From Patiria pectinifera (Eukaryota > Echinodermata > Asteroidea > Valvatida > Asterinidae): a DNA stretch of 64,000 bases. This document shows positions 1-12,088 of this stretch, one piece after another. Each line of letters starts with the position of its first letter. The first letter of the stretch is position 1. The notes beneath the pieces were generated by a model. The model saw only the letters and a program-made list of their open reading frames with translations. It ran no database searches and had not been told where the DNA came from. The position numbers and the translations under genes are program-made. The stretch covers positions 10,316,699-10,380,698 of the forward strand of contig CM057133.1 of the NCBI GenBank assembly GCA_029964075.1, read 5' to 3'.

Positions 1-2432
1 CCCCTCACACTCACCGCTCGCACGTGGGAGCACGCCGAAGTGATAAAAGAACAAGCTATTTAATCCCACCTATGCAAAAAGGAGAGATTCCCTGTGATTT
101 CCATTTTGTGTGTGCTCGCACTCTTCAAGAAAGGCGATTTTTTTTCTTCTCTCGTTCAAGACAAGATTTCAATTTGTAGGTTTTGTTTTAACGAAAATGC
201 GCAAAATATGTGTGACCGGAATTTAATCGGGTCACAAAATCAAAAATGTGTAGGCCTAAAGTAATAATGATTCGATAACTACACCTTGGCAGATTTTGTT
301 TCTTGACTCGATGTCTCATTCAGAAATGAATGACTTTTGTATTGCCAGAAAATAAAAACAGCAATTGTAAAAGATTTACTCAATCGTGCCATTTGAAGTT
401 TTATTCCGAAATGACTTTTATTTTTCTTCAAAGTAATCACCAGCATTAATATATTAATATTCCAATAACTAACGGCCCGTAGACTGGTTAGGTTAGTAGA
501 CATTTTTCGGCAAAAGGGATAAGAAATCATATTGATTTGCAATGAAGGCGGCTTACTCGTCATTCGCCACTTGTTTACCCCAGTTTTTTCGCGTAACCAA
601 AACCAAAGATGGGAAAAAAAAAGACATTGTCAACGGGCGACTTTAATCATCAAGCGCAACCTTTGGATTCTCCGTCGAGAGTTGTCACCAGAAGCGACTT
701 GTATTGATCATGCAGGAGTGCATTAAATAGCGCGGATACGCCCGAAGCGTACCACTTTGCCGCACTGGCGTAATCCGCACAATGACCCCTAGCCCATGAC
801 ACACCAAAAGAGGGCGCCCCGGTTCCCATCAACAACTTTCACAAAAATTATCAACTCACAAAATAATACTGTAATTAGAATCCGCAAGCATCTGCTTACG
901 GATTTTGACTCCAAAAAAAATTGGCCCGAACACCATTGCCCATAAGTTCATTTAGAGTTGTGGAGATTTGTTTAAGTCAATGTCCGCGCATACGCCTGCT
1001 ATACCTGCGCAATAACTATCCAATTTTCAACTGGAGCACAGTTCAAGTAGAATACTAATTTGCGCAATGAGATGATATTGATATTGCCATTGGCCATCTC
1101 TGTAGTTAATCGCCAATAGAGTTACAATCACCGTGTCTTGGTGCCACCGACGCGCCTGCTGGGAAGGAAGCCGACCACCCCTAATATTCCCCGTAAGCCT
1201 GCATGATGAATCGGCGGTGAAGCACTTTCGTTGGAGTCCCCAGGAGATATTGCGGGGGATTATATTTTACTCTGAAGGGAGCAATGTTTGTTGTGATTAT
1301 GCAGCGGGCGCGGAGGGATTTTCTTAACCGAGAGCAGTGGGCACCGGTAGTATTGCAGGATTATAGGGAAGACGGTGATGCGTAGTTTGACGGTTAGTTC
1401 AATAGTTGAGCTTTTTCCCATTACAGATTGGAAGAGATTCGGTTTTAATAAACCAATTCGACATTTCGCGTGAGCAATGAATGAACAATGCAATTTTGGA
1501 TCAACAAACCCACGTGATAAGCTTGTTATCTATTGGTCGAGGACCGCGTGACGTGTTTGTCAGTTCAATGGTTGAAGTTGCACATTATAAATTATGCGCG
1601 ACGGCGAAAAGTTGGCTTATTGAAGCCGCCGAGAGAGGGCGTGAACATCGCCGGGAATCTGAAGTAACTAAAACTCAGTGGTGTATCCGGGGGAGGGGGA
1701 GGGGGCACTTTTCCCCCTGGCGGATTTTTGTGGCAATTTTTTTTGTCAGCAATGATTTAAATAAATGTTTATAGAGTTCTTCTGACATCAATCACACCAA
1801 AGAAAACCCGCTCAACAACCATTACAATGCGCCGTGAAAATGTCCATATAATATGTATGCATAATAATAGTCAGTTTTGAAAAGCGCCCCCCTTTGGAAG
1901 ATGGATACCAGCCCCCTCCCCCAACTCCTTTACTGACATAAAAACAATTCGACAGAACACAGATCAACACTAAAAAAAGTAATAAACTTTTCTAATGATA
2001 CGACCTCCTCAGTACCACACGCGTGAAAAATTACCATCTCCACCCCCGCCAAAAAAAACCCCGCGAAAATATCAGTTTCGGTGAGCGCCATTTTTTTCTC
2101 TTGAAAAATTTCAAATGCAACACTTTCGACTTCATTGTAACATTCCCCTTCACAAATTCTAATATGTAGCAAATTAGAACTTAAAGCACAACTGTACCAA
2201 ACAAATGGGAAATTAACCGTGTCGTGTCTCATCAGTCAATAACGGCTCCCCAATGATGTGCTGTGCGAGACTTGCCTTCGCCTATGTGTATGTGGTATAG
2301 TGAAAGATCAAGAGCAATACCTTGCTTTAAGAAGAAGAAGAATTCCGCCCTCTTTTGGTTAAAATCTAATCATCATTATGGCCAAGAGAGGGCGGTATTT
2401 TCCGAATTTTGCTCAACTCAGAAAAAGAAAAC
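1..2432. other. 5' intergenic region, no gene recognised
   Basis: No open frame here shows a recognisable domain, and all are under about 100 residues. A G/C-run pair lies around 1677-1935: a segment opening CAGTGGTGTATCCGGGGGAG and ending in a C-rich stretch, which resembles the ends of a degraded hAT-type element. The last few hundred bases before 2433 should hold the GLRX3 promoter and 5' UTR, but I see no clear TATA box. Confidence 0.5.
1676..1935. mobile_element. Possible degraded hAT-like nonautonomous element
   Basis: The left edge starts CAGTGGTGTATCCGGGGGAG. Read on the opposite strand, the right edge starts CAGTAAAGGAGTTGGGGGAG. Both begin CAGT and carry the same G-rich block, as in decayed terminal inverted repeats. 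The flanking 8 bases are only loosely similar, so the target-site duplication is not convincing. It could simply be two G/C-rich tracts. Confidence 0.3.
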
Positions 2433-5400
2433 ATGACGAACTTCGTGGACGTGACTTCTGTCGCCGATTTTGATACACTTGCCGAGGCCACAGGAAGGTA
2501 GATGTCTCGTTATTTAGTTGAATAACTTTAAGAACAAGAAACGCGCATTGGTGGCAGGGGTTCAAGATATTTTTAAACCATATTCCGGCAAGGTTTCCCT
2601 GACCATGCTGACGTGCTTTTCACAATCACAATCACGTCATGCATGTCCATGATGTCCGAAGGTTCATATTGAACTTAGAGAGATGTGAATCAGACCTACT
2701 ACCATGACTACTTTCGGACTTTACTTCCCCTATTAAAAATCCTCCAGAGCCACAGATAAGAAAAAGGAAAGAATGTTGCAACCTGACGCTGCTTTTTTCT
2801 TTATTTCTATATCATCTCAATGAAGGTCAGTCATTGCAAAAATGACATGAATGATGATAAGATTAAGACTTGAATTATTAAGAATGTGGGACTGAGTCTG
2901 AGAGTGAGAAACATTTCCAATTCTTTTAGGAAGTACTTAGAAAATTTCTTGACTCTCCATATAGACCTTGTACATATACACAGCCGCTGAAGTGACGCAG
3001 GTTGCAACATTCTTTCCAGTTCTTTGCAATTAAATCTAGGATTCGATTCAAAACAATAAAAAGAGACAATTATTTTTCGGGGGGACACAAATAATAAAGT
3101 TAAAAAATATCTGTGAGACTGGGACTCGAACTCAAGCAGTGTTGCTTGCGAGGCGGGCACACTGTCCACTAGGCCACGCGTTCGATCGACGAGATATAGT
3201 AAATTAATATCTTATATGTTGTAGCCTAATTGTATACATGTGCTGGAGGGCGCTATACATGTGCGATGTGCCGGTTTAAATACTGAAGAAATGAGAGACA
3301 GGTTCACGGTTAAATAAATAATTTGTTGTTTTTGGGGTATTTTTTTTCTACAGTGGCCTCCTAGTGGTGCACTTCTGGGCAAGTTGGGCGCCTCAGTGTG
3401 TCTCCATGAACGATGTTATGCAAGAAGTGGCCAAGCAGTTTCTGAATGTCCAATTTGTCAAGGTAAGAAACGCACAACTATCCACTCAATGAAAATGATA
3501 ATTTTGTAGCCACGTCCTTCGCAATTCAGCTTCTCAGCTGCGAGTAAGGATAATTAGCCTCCAAAATTATTATATTATTATTTGTAAAATGCGTAGTCGG
3601 TAATTTCTTCCTTTTTATTGTCTTCAACCATTAATACGCTATGTTTTTCCAAGATGGTTAGACTTCACCCTGAAACCAAAACAACTATGGCATAACTCAA
3701 GGGGGATATGTGTCTTGCTTGTTAGCCTCATTTTTTGTGTTAAAACACAATTTTTATATTCATTTCAGGTTGAGGCTGAATCAGTGCCGGAAATATCACT
3801 CAAGTATGACATTTCATCAGTACCGACATTTGTCTTTCTAAAGGTAGGCCTTTCCATAGTTTCTGAAAAAGAAATCTCTCCGTGATTTTTGAAAGAGCTC
3901 CACTTTGTTTGTGACAGAAGATCCTTATCTGTGTTCTTAAAAGAGTGTCCTTTGTGTTCTTTAAAGAGCACACTCTGTGTTCTTGAAGGAGTAACCTCTT
4001 GAAATTCTTGCAAGAAAATAGACTAATCCGCCAAACAATTTAGAAGAATTTTTTGAGATGGCACCATGTTCTTAAAAACAAGACGTGCATGTTTTATTAA
4101 CCCTATTGGTCCAAGGAGCCGTTGCATGACCCTTGTGCCTCCTCAGAAATTACTGACACTGAATTAATCCATACACTCTGTCTTCCTTAAAGAGCGCCCT
4201 CCGTATTCTCAAAATAGTGACCTCTTTTCTTGAAAGAGCGCTCCCTTTTTCTTGAACAAGCCTTGACATTCATGACCTTCTGATGAGAAAAGTGTATCTA
4301 TGTACTGTTTATCAAGATTGTTGTAGTGACAGACAGTAATGGCTTGTAAAAGTAAGCAATTGTGACACCTTTTATATGTGATTGTTTATAGAACAAGAAA
4401 GTTGTGGATACACTTCACGGAGCAAATGGTCCGGAGTTTAACAAGAAAGTTGAGCAGCATTCCAAAGCCTCATCTGGCCAAGCCCCACCTCCGAACGCCC
4501 CACCATCCAAGACAGCGGAAACTCCAGACTCTAAGCCAGAAGCTTCATCAAAAGAGGCAAGTGACAGACAGTGTTGAATCTGGAGTCTCGACAACTCATC
4601 TTCACAATATAAGTTTAAGTCTCAAGAATCGAAGCTGTAGGGCCCTTGAAACAGTTCACTTTACTGAGAGGTAAATATTGTCGCCATACCACAGTATAGT
4701 CAAGCATAATTTAACCCTGCGTCATTGCTTGGAAGTTTTCAAAACCCACCAAAAACCCTCCTTCTCCACAGTAATTATAATGGCACAATATTCGTTCCTT
4801 AACAAAATGGGACAAATGCAAAATGACAACGATATTTCTGCAAAATAGATGTCGTTTTTTAAAAGAATTTTGAAGCTATCACATTATGTGTTGTTGGTCT
4901 CTCAACATGTCATTTATTTGATTAATTTTGGCCTTGACAGGATCTGAACTCCAGACTCAAGAAGCTGATCAACACTGCTCCATGTATGCTGTTCATGAAA
5001 GGAAACCCAGAGGAACCACGATGCGGCTTCAGTCGGACAACAGTTGGCATCCTGAACGATAAGAACATTGAATACAAGACGTTTGACATCTTAGGAGACA
5101 ACGAAGTTAGACAAGGTATGGGTTAAAAAAAAATAGCCAAGTTTAAAAAAAAAATTCATTCCAGCTAGAGGATTGATCAATTGTTTAATTGTTACTTCTT
5201 GACTACTGTTTTTCTTCTTGTTGTGTTCCTCTTTCTTGAAGGTTTGAAGACGTATTCCAACTGGCCCACCTTCCCACAGCTGTACCTCAACGGGGAGCTG
5301 GTCGGTGGCTTAGATATCATCAAAGAAATGAACGAGAATGGCGACCTAGATGAAGATTTCCCTAAAAAGGTAAACTATTTACGAACACTTGTATGATTGG

Positions 5401-6416
5401 AGGGAAGTATTTTGAAAGTTCTAGTCCCGAGGTAGCAGCAAATTATCATTAAATCCTGACATGATGGGGAGTGAGGTAGTCTAACTCAGCCATCGCCAAG
5501 GAACCCTTATTTCACATTACTTCCTCTTGCAGTATTTCTTTGCACAATAGTGTCATGGAAGTACAAATTTGACCCAAAGACTAGCTCAGAGAAGTAAAAA
5601 AAATTAAGGGTCCTTTGGTTTTGGCTCATTTGACCTCAAATCGACTAACGCCCCGCTGCATCAAACAATGCTGCATCTCTATTTGACACATTTGAAAAGC
5701 AAACAGTGTAAGAAGTCTGTTGGCTTGTAATCAATAATTTTAGTCAAGAAGCAAAGGTCATTGTTTTCATGTTGTATTTTATTTTGTATTTTTTTTTAAA
5801 TAGGATTTGAACGGCAGGCTCAAGAAGCTGATCAACACGGCTCCCTGTATGCTGTTCATGAAAGGAAACCCAGAGGAACCACGATGCGGCTTCAGTCGGA
5901 CAACAATTGGAATACTGAACGATAAGAACATTGACTACAAGACGTTTGACATCTTAGGAGACAACGAAGTCAGACAAGGTACAGTACACTCAAACTAGAA
6001 CAAAAAGCAGAACCCGTGGATGCTTTTAAAGTTGTCCGAGTTATGTTCTTGCACACACATTTATAAATATTCGTGAGTTATGGCAGTCACATACATTGTG
6101 CATGTAATTAGTGAAAAGTGTCTTGCCTAAGAACACACACTCCATTAACCCCAGGCTGGACTCGAACCCACAGTGTGTAGAATTAACCCCAAGATCTCGA
6201 ATTTGATGAACAAGACCACGACGCCCAGCACTCCGTTATTAAGATAACAAATTCTTCAATTTCTTCGTTTTTCTCATATAAGGTTTGAAGACATACTCGA
6301 ATTGGCCGACCTTTCCCCAGCTTTATCTGAACGGGGATCTGGTTGGTGGATTGGACATTATCAAGGAGATGTTGGAGAATGGAGACCTCGACGAGGGATT
6401 TCCCACCAAGAGCTGA
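2433..6416 (+). CDS. GLRX3: Glutaredoxin-3 (PICOT), monothiol multidomain glutaredoxin
   Basis: Coding exons: 2433-2497, 3354-3462, 3769-3843, 4392-4556, 4941-5115, 5242-5369, 5804-5978, 6283-6416. They total 1026 nt and 341 aa with all phases matching (human about 335 aa). Residues about 20-105 are a thioredoxin-like domain with WASWAPQC, so the CxxC site is absent, as is usual in this family. A Pro/Ser/Ala-rich linker follows. Two monothiol glutaredoxin domains cover 139-239 and 240-341, each with CGFS (166-169 and 267-270) and GGLDIIKEM. Family role: cytosolic/nuclear [2Fe-2S] binding and transfer with BolA-like partners, iron homeostasis. The start ATG at 2433 gives the expected N-terminus. 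Oddities: exon 4 uses a GC donor (4557-4558), and exons 5 and 7 are nearly identical at DNA level. The identification is secure; exon 1 is the least certain exon. Confidence 0.96.
3108..3190 (-). mobile_element. tRNA-derived SINE fragment (family A)
   Basis: On the minus strand this reads like a tRNA: an A-box-like GTGGCCTAGTGGACAGTG, an anticodon-arm-like stretch, and a B box GAGTTCGAGTCCC. It lies in GLRX3 intron 1, opposite to the gene. A related, more decayed copy is at 31425-31560. It lacks a clean acceptor stem, so I call it a SINE head rather than a tRNA gene. Confidence 0.65.
3860..4275 (+). repeat. Degenerate tandem repeat in GLRX3 intron 3
   Basis: A diverged unit of about 30-36 bp is repeated, with a core like TGTGTTCTTGAAAGAG followed by a short variable part (for example near 3885, 3930, 3958, 3980, 4180 and 4232). 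A less repetitive stretch interrupts the array at 4010-4160. It is noncoding and looks like an old minisatellite. Confidence 0.55.
6090..6245 (-). mobile_element. tRNA-derived SINE copy (family B)
   Basis: On the minus strand a B box GGTTCGAGTCC follows an A-box-like region and is followed by a conserved tail containing the motif GGCAAGACAC. The same tail motif appears in the copy at 48100-48240. It sits in the last GLRX3 intron, just upstream of exon 8. Confidence 0.6.
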
Positions 6417-6592
6417 AAGATGGTGCAACTCGGATATTAATAACTGTCAAAAGTTTGTGTACAAATAATCATCGGTACAAAAGGAGACCTATGCTATGTT
6501 AAGTCTTTTCGGGAGCACAACTGAGCAAGGGACTGGATTGAACTGGATGTGAACCCCAGACCTTTGCAGCCCCATTCCAGATAGAGTTGCAT

Positions 6593-6598
6593 AATAAA
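6593..6598 (+). promoter_or_regulatory. Poly(A) signal of GLRX3
   Basis: AATAAA about 177 nt after the GLRX3 stop codon, followed by T-rich sequence. Position and context fit a cleavage signal; not verified by transcripts. Confidence 0.55.
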
Positions 6599-9500
6599 AC
6601 TCTTTTATTTAACCATACTTATCAAAAGTATCATTGCTCAAAAATACATGTAATAAGAGTTTTGAAATGCTGCGTGGTGGAAATCTTCGCTCACGATCGC
6701 TGCCCTGTTGGTCCAAATACCACAAACGAAAAAAATACTTAATTTTGAAGCTTATCTTTATTCTATTGAAATATACATAAAAATGGATTTCTAACAATAT
6801 TCGACAGTTCATCTGCAACTGATAAATTAATTAAATCATTTGTGCGAGTGTGTCCGACCACCACAGCGTTTAGAGCCGGTTTCTACCACAGCAACAAAAC
6901 TAGATGAATAAGTTCTTTTTTAAATCATTGTAGTAACTCACCAATACATTTTATCAGAATTAAAATCAACTTCGTGATTGTAACTGTAATTATGAACTGT
7001 TGTATTGTCCAAAATGAACGTACGACACTGTGGAACTGCCAAAGTTTTGTGTAGTCGGTTACCTTAGGTAAAAAAAACCCCTACAAATGTTCACCCTTCT
7101 AAGGAAACAATTCTGTTGAGATTGCTTTTTCTTAAGAGACCACAACCTTAAAACAACAGGGTTTTTTGTAAAACAGATATTTGATGAAGCAATGAATAGG
7201 GGATTTTTACAAAGGAATGGGGTACATGTAGATAAGCAAATAGGCCTCAAAATGTTGTTTTACTCATATGGACAAAACCACACTGCAGAAAAACCAAGGA
7301 ATCACAGATCCATTATGGTGTCTTTATTTGTATTGCACAAATTTCATTTTTGTTATCAATTTTGGCGAAGTCAAACACACAATCTTAAAAAAAAAAATTT
7401 GAAGCGGAATAGAGGATTCAATAGATAACCGACATGGGAGGTCTGCTGCAGTACCAACTGAGCCCAATTCCATGGAGATGCTGAAGGGAAAATGTCGCCT
7501 ATAAAAATCCTTGTGCTAAGCAAATAATTTCCGTGCTCAGTGAATTTCTATTTGTAGCAAAAATAAAAAAGTAATGTATAGCCATTTATACTATCTCTTG
7601 GCAATTGGCATGGCAAGCAAGCAAGCAAGCTCAAAAATAATACAATGTTCTATATCTTTGGTACTCCACTGAAAATACACCGTAGAAGTATGAGGTCAAG
7701 AGGGGTCATCTCCAATAGTGATGTGTCCAAACAATGTCTCGTCCGCCATTTTTACCGTATGATCTGAACAAGCAATTAAGATGAACAATTTTTAATCAAA
7801 ATTTCTCAGACATTCAAAGTATTTAAGTCTGCAAAATGGGACATTGCTTTGTAGCTGACTGTAGACATCACTCATGAAGCCGTTATTTTTCTTTCAAATG
7901 GATGAAAAATTGATAACAAAGAGGACACAATACAATGAATATATTGCTACATTAGGCCATGTTTGTTTGGACACGTCACCTGGGCAACGCTTGACCTCAG
8001 CACCATACAATGCATGACATAACCACTCCTACGGCGTACAATTTATATGTCCCAAACTTCATAGGCAGTGCTAAAACTAAAGAAACACCTGTTTTACTGT
8101 AATGGCCTCAGCGGCCAAAAATTTGGCCATGTATACAGTACATGAATCAGAAGATGAAAGTTACATGTAGCCGTGTATTACAAAACATATACATGTAATA
8201 AACAAAGATGTTTTAAACATAATTCAGTCTCAATAAACTTGAAGAAACAACAAAATAGAAGTTGACTGGAATAATTTGTTTGTCCTTTTCGTGGTTAAAG
8301 TCAACTTGTTTCCTTTTTAGTTAGAATTACAACACATTTTTAGCAGCCAACTGTTCAATACAAGTACATGTTTTACATGCATGCTAGTGGTGGGATAATT
8401 TGGAGATTTAAACATTCAGTTATCCTAATTTTTTTTCAAATAGTTATCTTATTTCACCAGAAGTTCCCATTTAGCACAGAGTCGTGCTAACAAATATCAC
8501 AAAAAGTGGCAAGTAAGGTGCCGCATGCAATGCCCTCCACGATAATTGGGTGTAGTTTGTGGCATTCAATAACCACTGGGCCTTTACAAAAACACTCCAG
8601 AGATGTAATGTCAAAAGCATGGATGGAAATGGGCAAGCTTTGAACCAAGAATTATGGGGGATGTTAAAAGTAATTTTCTTTATCTTGTGTCACAAAAAAT
8701 GAAAGGCCTGGTTTTTTTTAAAGTTGGTTTTGAATTACTAGTTTCCAAAATCCAAACCAAAATAGTGAAATGCACACTTTTTTTTAAAATCTGGATTTTA
8801 ATCCCAGCACTAATGTATACTTAGGTAGACAGACATTTCAATGGAGCAGCTTTCAATAGCAAAACTAAATCTTATTCTAAGCAACAAAGCAACACTTGAA
8901 GCAGTATTTTTTACATACACCTCACCATGGTTCATCCAAACTTGAAGTTACTACATTTTGATAGTCCAAACTTTCAGTCAGTGTTACACACTGAACCACC
9001 CCCCCCCCTTATGTATGTTTTTTGTCCAAAATAAAAAGGCAACACTATTTTGTCAATCTGTACACATTTTCAGAAATGTACTTCCAATCACCTTAGTTTG
9101 TTCACACATGCACATCATGCACACTGTACGGGAATGGTTAATCACTTTGCTTCAATTTCATAAATATACGATGTACGTGAACGTATATATGTATGACACC
9201 GTACTAAATGAAGACGGACAAAATCATTCTTTGAAAATTGACAAAATCACATTATCTGCCCAACACTCATCATGTTTGGAATCATTCGGACAAGAATACT
9301 GTCATTCCTCCATCCATTTTTGTGTAAAATTTCAACGAATCAAGACAAGACTCATGATTTTGTCTTGGATGATTGCAGGAACACAAATGCATAAAACAAC
9401 AAGTTGAAGTCATCTTCTTTGCATTAAAACTTTCTTTTTAAATTTCACTAAAACTTAAAGAATAATATTCGTAATCACTGATTGTTTTTTGCACACATCA

Positions 9501-9655
9501 ATCACTACCCGATTTTTTGCACTGGTCATTAATTTATTCTTTAAATATAAAATGGTTGAACATAAAGTATCTAAGTATTTGATTTGGCAATGAGAGTTGC
9601 TTGATTAAAATCCGTGAAAGAAAAATCAATGGCTTTTAAAAAAAAAAAATCTGAA
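6599..9655. other. Intergenic region between convergent GLRX3 and RNF145
   Basis: AT-rich DNA with no recognisable coding exon. The longest open stretch (8958-9407, 149 codons) has no identifiable domain and biased composition. The right part is probably the RNF145 3' UTR, read on the minus strand. Confidence 0.55.
9533..9538 (-). promoter_or_regulatory. Candidate poly(A) signal of RNF145
   Basis: AATAAA on the minus strand about 118 nt beyond the RNF145 stop codon. The position suits a short 3' UTR. Other A/T-rich hexamers occur nearby. Confidence 0.4.
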
Positions 9656-12088
9656 CTAAAGTGCCATCATGCCATCTCCTTGCCCAAGATCTGGATGCGG
9701 TTGCCGTGGTAACTCATCTCTTGGCTCTTCAGTCCCTTGAGGAGGCTGGGGCATTTCTGGCAAGATGCTCTTGTGACAAAGCGGGCATTTGTCCTGCACA
9801 TACAGCCACCGGCGCAGACAGACGCTGTGGAAATAGTGTTTGCAAGGAGTAACTTTAGCAAACGTCATCTCCTCGAAGCAGATGACACAGACGTCGCGGA
9901 GGGAGGAGAGCTCTCCCTTGGTTGCCGAAGGAAGCGAGTTGATCTTACGGACCGCATCCCTGCGAGTGAGGAAGCTCTGCCATCCTGCCTGAGCTCGCTG
10001 GAAGACATTGAAGTAGCAATGGATGAGTATGATGGCTGCACCAAGAAGGTTGTAGTCACTGTGGAATGATTCCATCCCACCATAAAACAGGACCGAGAGC
10101 GCTATGCCAAATTCCATGACATGGCACATAGCATGGATGCCGTACACCAAGTCATCCAAACTCTCCCACGGTGTAGCGCGACGGTGATCGGCCATGAAGA
10201 GCAGGTAGATCGTCAGGGAACCTAGGGTCTGGATTGTGGTCAACAAGCAGCTAGATACGATAATCATCAGCCACAGTTGGGCTTCAAACACCACGAACAG
10301 CATGTAGCTCAGGTACAGAGGGGCGGCCATCAACGCTACGCACATGCTGAGTGCTCGGAAATGTTTCCAGGGACTTGGGTTGTTGGACGCAGCAAGAGCA
10401 AGAAGTACTGGGTCCAGTATTTCATATACTGATTGGATTGTTGAGGACAGGGCGATGTACATGAGCACACTCAGGAGGAGGATTCTCTCCAACTTCTTCA
10501 GCTCTAGCAGGCCCGTTTCCATGGCCAGCAGCATCACTGTGATGCCTTCTGTCCAACCACGATGTAGGAAAGTCTCTCCTCCAAGGCTGCTGAAACCCTT
10601 GAGATACAGCTTGCAGAGAAACAAGACAAGGAACGCCGTGTAAGACACTGTGTAGCACAGACCAACTAAGCTCCACGGACTCTCGCAGCAATCAGCGATG
10701 GCAGCGAATATCACCAACACCCAGTGCTCTCCGACAATGCGAAGGTCCTTTGTGGAGTAGTACACGTACAGCCGATGGACAAACAGCACCAGCCAGAAAA
10801 TCAGATACAGCATTGGCACAAAGAAACGATTGTACAACGCAAAGATGACGCTGACGATGCCGTAGAGTTCAACATACTCTTGGAGAGTGTTGTAGCCAAT
10901 CAGAGCCAGGCGGAACGGCACGAGAATATGTCTGAGCGTGAAGAGTGTCACCTCAGTCAGGGTCAAGACCTGGGCAACTTCATGCGCTGATTCTTGCACA
11001 TCAAGAGGCAGACCACTCAGTTTCGCAATCTGGGGTAGTGTGTATGCTGCGAAGGCCCATACATGCTTGGTCCCTATTAGACGCGCACAAGTCAGGCTGA
11101 TGACCACTTCTGCAAGGGTGAACGTCACCGCTGATACGAGAGAACTCTGGGGGACTGTGGTTTCACGAGACAGTGAGTAGTCCGATAGGAGATGAGCAGC
11201 CAGGAGCAGAAGACCAACAACGATGAATTTGTAGAGCTTGATCAACATTCTCAGCGGTAAGGCATGCAAGAGGAAAACCACAAAGTAACCTGAAATAAAA
11301 AATATAAAATAATACAACGTAAATAAACAACATGTAGGCTAATTATAAATAAACCACAATGTAACAACTACACAAAACATTCTACACAGAGTTGCAAATG
11401 TTGTAAGTAGGGGTTCTTTTCAACTTATTTTTTTTTTTTTTAAGATTCCCATATCTGGCCATCACTTGTCACCCTGTGCACAAACCATATGGATTACGAG
11501 ACAGGTCTGAAAATTTCTAAGCATTTTCTCAGTAAATACTTCAATATTTTCCCTGTTAAAAACTGACTTTTTAGGACATATTATTAACACTTTCTGATGG
11601 CTCATAGGTCAATGAAGAGAAAAATTAGTGATGGCCAGATACAGTAATCTTTCCCTTTTTGTATTTAATACGAATTTTAGAAAAAAATGTATTATTTAAT
11701 AATATTATAATAATATATAAATACTATTTTATTGAGCTGTTTTTCAGTTAAAAAACAAAAACACGAATCAACAAAAGTGAACCCAACGATTTTGAGCAAA
11801 AAACAATGAATAATAATTAATATATCCACCATTATTTTATTTAGCTGTTTTTCAATAAAAAAAACCCAACAAAATCAACAATAGTGAACCGAACCGACCG
11901 AGATACTGAGATCCTATCGTCACGGTGTGAGGCTCCAGCCCCCAGCCACTGGCCAAACTCTCCACCGTGCCGCGTATCTTGCGCCCCCGTCTCAAATTGT
12001 GGATGGCTTCCAGAATGAAGACGCTCGGTAGGCGAAGGATCACATTGGAAAACCGCCAAATGTGGAGTTGGCGACTGCTGATTTCCAT
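9656..12088 (-). CDS. RNF145: RNF145-like polytopic membrane RING E3 ubiquitin ligase
   Basis: Two coding exons: 12088-11899 and 11289-9656 (1824 nt, 607 aa), joined in phase 1. The N-terminus resembles the family's amphipathic start. Many hydrophobic segments follow, including FWLVLF followed by YYSTKD, which resembles human RNF145 (FWLVLF, YFSTRD). A RING-H2 at 531-569 has CVIC, CKHYFH, C and CPLC. A Pro/Gly-rich tail follows. Known family role: ER-membrane E3 ligase with a sterol-sensing-like region, linked to regulated degradation of HMG-CoA reductase and SCAP control. It lies head-to-head with the RNF139 paralogue about 1.25 kb away and shares its intron position and phase. The donor (GTCGGT) is weak; a second GT nine bases downstream would add three residues. 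The vertebrate YLYF motif is not conserved (LYKF here). Confidence 0.9.

Noticed and set aside
3108-3190. Possible functional tRNA gene on the minus strand
   Set aside because: A and B boxes are present but no paired acceptor stem is evident, and related decayed copies exist elsewhere; SINE is the better call.
8958-9407. 149-codon open frame between GLRX3 and RNF145
   Set aside because: Composition is biased, with no recognisable domain and no splice context; probably chance in a 3' flank.
9661-11180. Several plus-strand open frames over RNF145
   Set aside because: Antisense shadows of the RNF145 coding exon.
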